IMG/VR virus record: IMGVR_UViG_3300025108_000355
Span: 1 to 25,115 of that record
Direction: 5' to 3' (one strand)
DNA length: 25,115 nucleotides
Origin: a virus
In this document: positions 22,674 through 25,115 of the stretch, piece after piece
Layout: the number at the start of each line of letters is the position of its first letter
How positions within the stretch are numbered: position 1 is the first letter of the stretch
The notes under the pieces: generated by a model
What the model saw: the letters and a program-made list of their open reading frames with translations, nothing else
Database searches by the model: none
Told to the model about the DNA's origin: nothing
Program-made: the position numbers and the translations under genes

Positions 22674-25115
22674 TTATTGTGCTGATTTATAGCAAAATTC
22701 AAAATATATTTTATCGCCGGTTTGTAAATCTGTCCAGTCTAAAGCATCCCAATTAGCGTTATCAATCGTTTCATAAATTCTTAATGTCTCATCAGTCTTT
22801 ACCCAAACATTCAAATTCATAGGCTTAGATACTGTATCAACACCATACATCATTAGATTACCACCAACAGTTTGAAATTCTACCGAAAATGGCAATCCAC
22901 TAATTATTAAATCGCCAGCTGCGCTAGTATCTACAATAGAAGTGCAAACAGCCCAACACTGTACAAGTGCTCCAATTTTTACATATCTAGCATCAGTTAC
23001 GGACCACGAAGCCCCTGTGCCTGGAGTGGGAGTCCATGTCCCCTCTTCATAATCATCTAATAATGTAGATGTATTAGTTCCCCCCTCATCCGCTTCAGTA
23101 CCAGCAGAAAAATCAATACCTTTTCCACTCGCCATATAAATATCACCACCGAACTCCGTAGTTGAGCCAGATGGTTGTATCATTAATTTATTTGTTGTTC
23201 CGTTTGTAAGTTTTGCCTGTATGCTAGAATTTCCTTCATATGTTCCAAGATGTAGTGCTCTATTTTTTATTGTATTGTCTACTATTAAAATGTCTTGTGT
23301 AGCTGCAGCAGATGAAGCGGATACATGAAGATTAGTAGCAGGACTCGCTGTCCCGATGCCGACATTTCCTGATGAGTCAATACGCATTTTTTCTGAATAT
23401 CTTGCGTCAACCGAATCACGAGTGCCAAAAATCATATCTCCATAACCAGTACCACTATTTGCCGCTATACCTATATAAGAGACTGCGTTATTTCCAGTGT
23501 CTGGGTCAGCACGAAATTGAATACCCGCATAACCATTGGCTTGATCCGTACTATTAGTAAGAATCAGCATAGCTGTTGGTAAAGCTGTGGTTGAGTAAGT
23601 GCTTGTGTCCTTTTCTAAAGATAGTAAGTTTGCAGGACTATCCGTCCCGATGCCGACGTAGCCTGTTGAATCTTGAATCCTAAATTCAGTACCAGATGCT
23701 ATATCAGCGTTTTGAGATATTGAAAAATCTTGCTGGGAAGTTATACCCGCATACCAATCATCACTTGTATTTTTATAGTGAATAGCAGTATTACCTCCAG
23801 TACTTCTTTCAACTCTCACTTGATTAGCGTCAGATGAATAAACGTGAAGTAGCTTCGCTGGCGTAGCAGTCCCGATGCCGACATTGCCGTCACCCTGAAG
23901 CGTCATGGCAACATTATCAGCGGGAGCGAACTGAATTACATTTGTTGAGCTATCGTATTGAGTAGATAAAACAAGAGAGTTCTGTCCTGCTTGGTCGTAA
24001 ACAATTTTAGCTGTTTGGGTTCCGCCAGCAGCATCTTCAAAGCGGATTTCGGGAGGATTAGTTGCGTCCGTTATGTGGAGTTTACTTGCTGGTGCACCAG
24101 TCCCGATGCCGACATTTCCTGAGCTACGAAGATATAAAGTATCAGCAGGAGCTCCCTTTTCAATAACAAAAGAATCATAATTACCACTCAGCGTATCTCT
24201 AAAAAACAAATGACCACTTGAACCAATAAACATATCCCATTGTGCGTTTTCTTTAGAAGAACCATTAGCTCTCTGTATTCTAAAATTAGGGAAAATATCC
24301 CCACTTGCATATAACTCTAAATTTGGTCCAGTAGAAACACCTCCTGGACTATCCGTCCCGATGCCGACATTGCCAGAGGAGTCTATACGTACCCTATTGT
24401 CATTTCCAGCTATAAGAGTAAGGTCATCTCCTACTGCTCCAATCCCCGCATATCCATTTGCTGTACTATTTGAATCTGTAAATCTTATATTTGCATTAGC
24501 GTCTGTAGATTTGAAATTAGCTATTGCGTTATCAGCAGTTTCTACTTCAAATAGATAATCTGGACTCGTTGTCCCGATGCCGACGTTGCCATTCTGTAAA
24601 AATGAAACCTTGTCTGATATGCTCCCATAAGAATCATCCATTGTTCTAATATTAAGAACCCCTGCATTATGATAGAACGCCCAATTTTCATCTGTTGAAT
24701 TATCTTCTTTAAAAACTAAAGTTGGACCATTAGATGAAATCATCACTCGATTGTCAGAACCCTGCGCAATATGTAAATCAGCATCTGGACTACTCGTCCC
24801 GATGCCGACTTTGCCTCCAATCTCTACTGTTAATCTTGGATTGGTTGTCATAGTTGTTCCTTCAGCTATAACAAACCCAACTGTTTCATCTACTCCAGTA
24901 CTCCAACTTCTATCAGTATTTTTATACTCAATAAAAGCATCTCCATCAGCACCCCTTTCAATAAGTAATAAATTAGGGTCAGATGTTGAATATATATGTA
25001 AAGGATTAGCAGGGCTAGTAGTCCCGATGCCTACTTGGCCAGATTCATCACCAAAGAATAAAGTATTAGAATTTGTAGCATCATAAATTTTAAATCCACT
25101 ACCCTCATCGGTGGA
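22674..25115 (-). CDS. VGIGT-repeat tail fibre (5' end beyond window)
   Basis: The reading frame stays open from the stop at 22674 to the window end, so the methionine at 24851 is internal and at least 813 residues belong to this protein. It carries eight repeats in the window of the form G-x-VGIGT-x-(S/A/T)-P-x-x-x-L-H-(I/V), each followed by a 60-90 residue beta-rich module such as QVRVERSTGGNTAIHYKNTS. This pattern is typical of trimeric fibre shafts in marine phages and Bacteroidetes proteins. The last 125 residues, from LLDDYEEGTWTPTPGTG onward, form a different domain that looks like a beta-sandwich and is a plausible receptor-binding tip. The repeats use GC-rich codons (GTCGGCATCGGGAC) in a gene that is otherwise AT-rich. 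A small companion gene follows its stop. Confidence 0.88.
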   Translation of the reverse strand, partial: STDEGSGFKIYDATNSNTLFFGDESGQVGIGTTSPANPLHIYSTSDPNLLLIERGADGDAFIEYKNTDRSWSTGVDETVGFVIAEGTTMTTNPRLTVEIGGKVGIGTSSPDADLHIAQGSDNRVMISSNGPTLVFKEDNSTDENWAFYHNAGVLNIRTMDDSYGSISDKVSFLQNGNVGIGTTSPDYLFEVETADNAIANFKSTDANANIRFTDSNSTANGYAGIGAVGDDLTLIAGNDNRVRIDSSGNVGIGTDSPGGVSTGPNLELYASGDIFPNFRIQRANGSSKENAQWDMFIGSSGHLFFRDTLSGNYDSFVIEKGAPADTLYLRSSGNVGIGTGAPASKLHITDATNPPEIRFEDAAGGTQTAKIVYDQAGQNSLVLSTQYDSSTNVIQFAPADNVAMTLQGDGNVGIGTATPAKLLHVYSSDANQVRVERSTGGNTAIHYKNTSDDWYAGITSQQDFSISQNADIASGTEFRIQDSTGYVGIGTDSPANLLSLEKDTSTYSTTALPTAMLILTNSTDQANGYAGIQFRADPDTGNNAVSYIGIAANSGTGYGDMIFGTRDSVDARYSEKMRIDSSGNVGIGTASPATNLHVSASSAAATQDILIVDNTIKNRALHLGTYEGNSSIQAKLTNGTTNKLMIQPSGSTTEFGGDIYMASGKGIDFSAGTEADEGGTNTSTLLDDYEEGTWTPTPGTGASWSVTDARYVKIGALVQCWAVCTSIVDTSAAGDLIISGLPFSVEFQTVGGNLMMYGVDTVSKPMNLNVWVKTDETLRIYETIDNANWDALDWTDLQTGDKIYFEFCYKSAQ
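23350..25034. repeat. Eight copies of a GC-rich 14-bp repeat in the VGIGT fibre
   Basis: The plus-strand sequence GTCCCGATGCCGAC recurs at 23350, 23644, 23869, 24100, 24355, 24571, 24796 and, with one change, 25021. Spacing varies from 216 to 294 bp. It encodes the VGIGT core on the minus strand, always with nearly the same rare GC-rich codons, while the sequences between copies differ. Confidence 0.92.

Noticed and set aside
24751-24851. Methionine at 24851 as the true start of the VGIGT fibre
   Set aside because: The frame continues open to the window end with a further VGIGT repeat, and no ribosome-binding site precedes that ATG.
23350-25034. Regularly spaced identical repeats that might be a CRISPR array
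   Set aside because: The repeat is 14 bp with spacers of over 200 bp, all inside one open reading frame encoding VGIGT motifs.
1-25115. tRNA genes, insertion sequences, integrase or attachment sites
   Set aside because: The gaps are too short for tRNA genes apart from 22072-22383, which shows no cloverleaf, and no transposase or integrase motifs occur in any frame.

Overview
The window is a block of late (structural) genes from a tailed phage of the T4-like myovirus kind. It is AT-rich and almost gap-free, and every convincing gene lies on the minus strand, so transcription runs from position 25115 toward position 1. Four things support this reading: a gp20-type portal, a gp17-type terminase and a gp21-type prohead protease in succession; tightly packed genes with ATGA and TAATG overlaps; a large set of repetitive fibre genes; and a phage-type endolysin. 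The fibre sequence style (MPSWKKIITSGS, SASLASRITT, VGIGTTSP and PWDIST repeats) is what I associate with uncultured marine phages. The largest fibre ends in a HLPNVP plus coiled-coil segment often seen in Bacteroidetes-associated fibres. However, many genes have strong Shine-Dalgarno sequences (GAGGAG, AAGGAG), which Bacteroidetes rarely use, so the host stays open.

In transcription order, region 1 (25115 to 18272) holds fibre and adhesion genes: a VGIGT-repeat fibre cut by the window edge, a 91-residue companion protein, a 312-bp gap with a gene remnant and a possible 30-residue peptide, two unknown proteins (104 and 172 residues), then fibre-like proteins of 289, 488 and 104 residues, with a 73-residue protein and a possible 22-residue peptide between the last two. 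Region 2 (18270 to 10577) holds two large fibres of 786 and 1777 residues; the second carries four related beta-propeller-like modules of five visible blade repeats each. Long exact DNA repeats link the fibre genes and suggest exchange of modules by recombination.

Region 3 (10565 to 5822) holds a GH108-type endolysin, a Nudix hydrolase, and a 1263-residue protein that joins a P-loop kinase domain, an NadM-like nucleotidyltransferase domain (GRFQPFHSGH) and a nucleic-acid-ligase-like adenylyltransferase domain (KTDG, SLEV, EGIVFK, YKF). The Nudix and 1263-residue genes overlap by 4 bp. This is the most interesting part of the window: it could serve RNA repair, NAD metabolism, or both.

Region 4 (5811 to 1) is the DNA packaging and head block: a four-cysteine zinc-ribbon protein in the place of a small terminase, the large terminase, the portal, three small unknown proteins, the prohead protease, and the first codons of the next gene. 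Unlike T4, no tail sheath or tube genes lie between terminase and portal. Three of the gaps between genes carry the same AT-rich element, which contains TATAAATA read on the plus strand and may be a promoter or processing signal.
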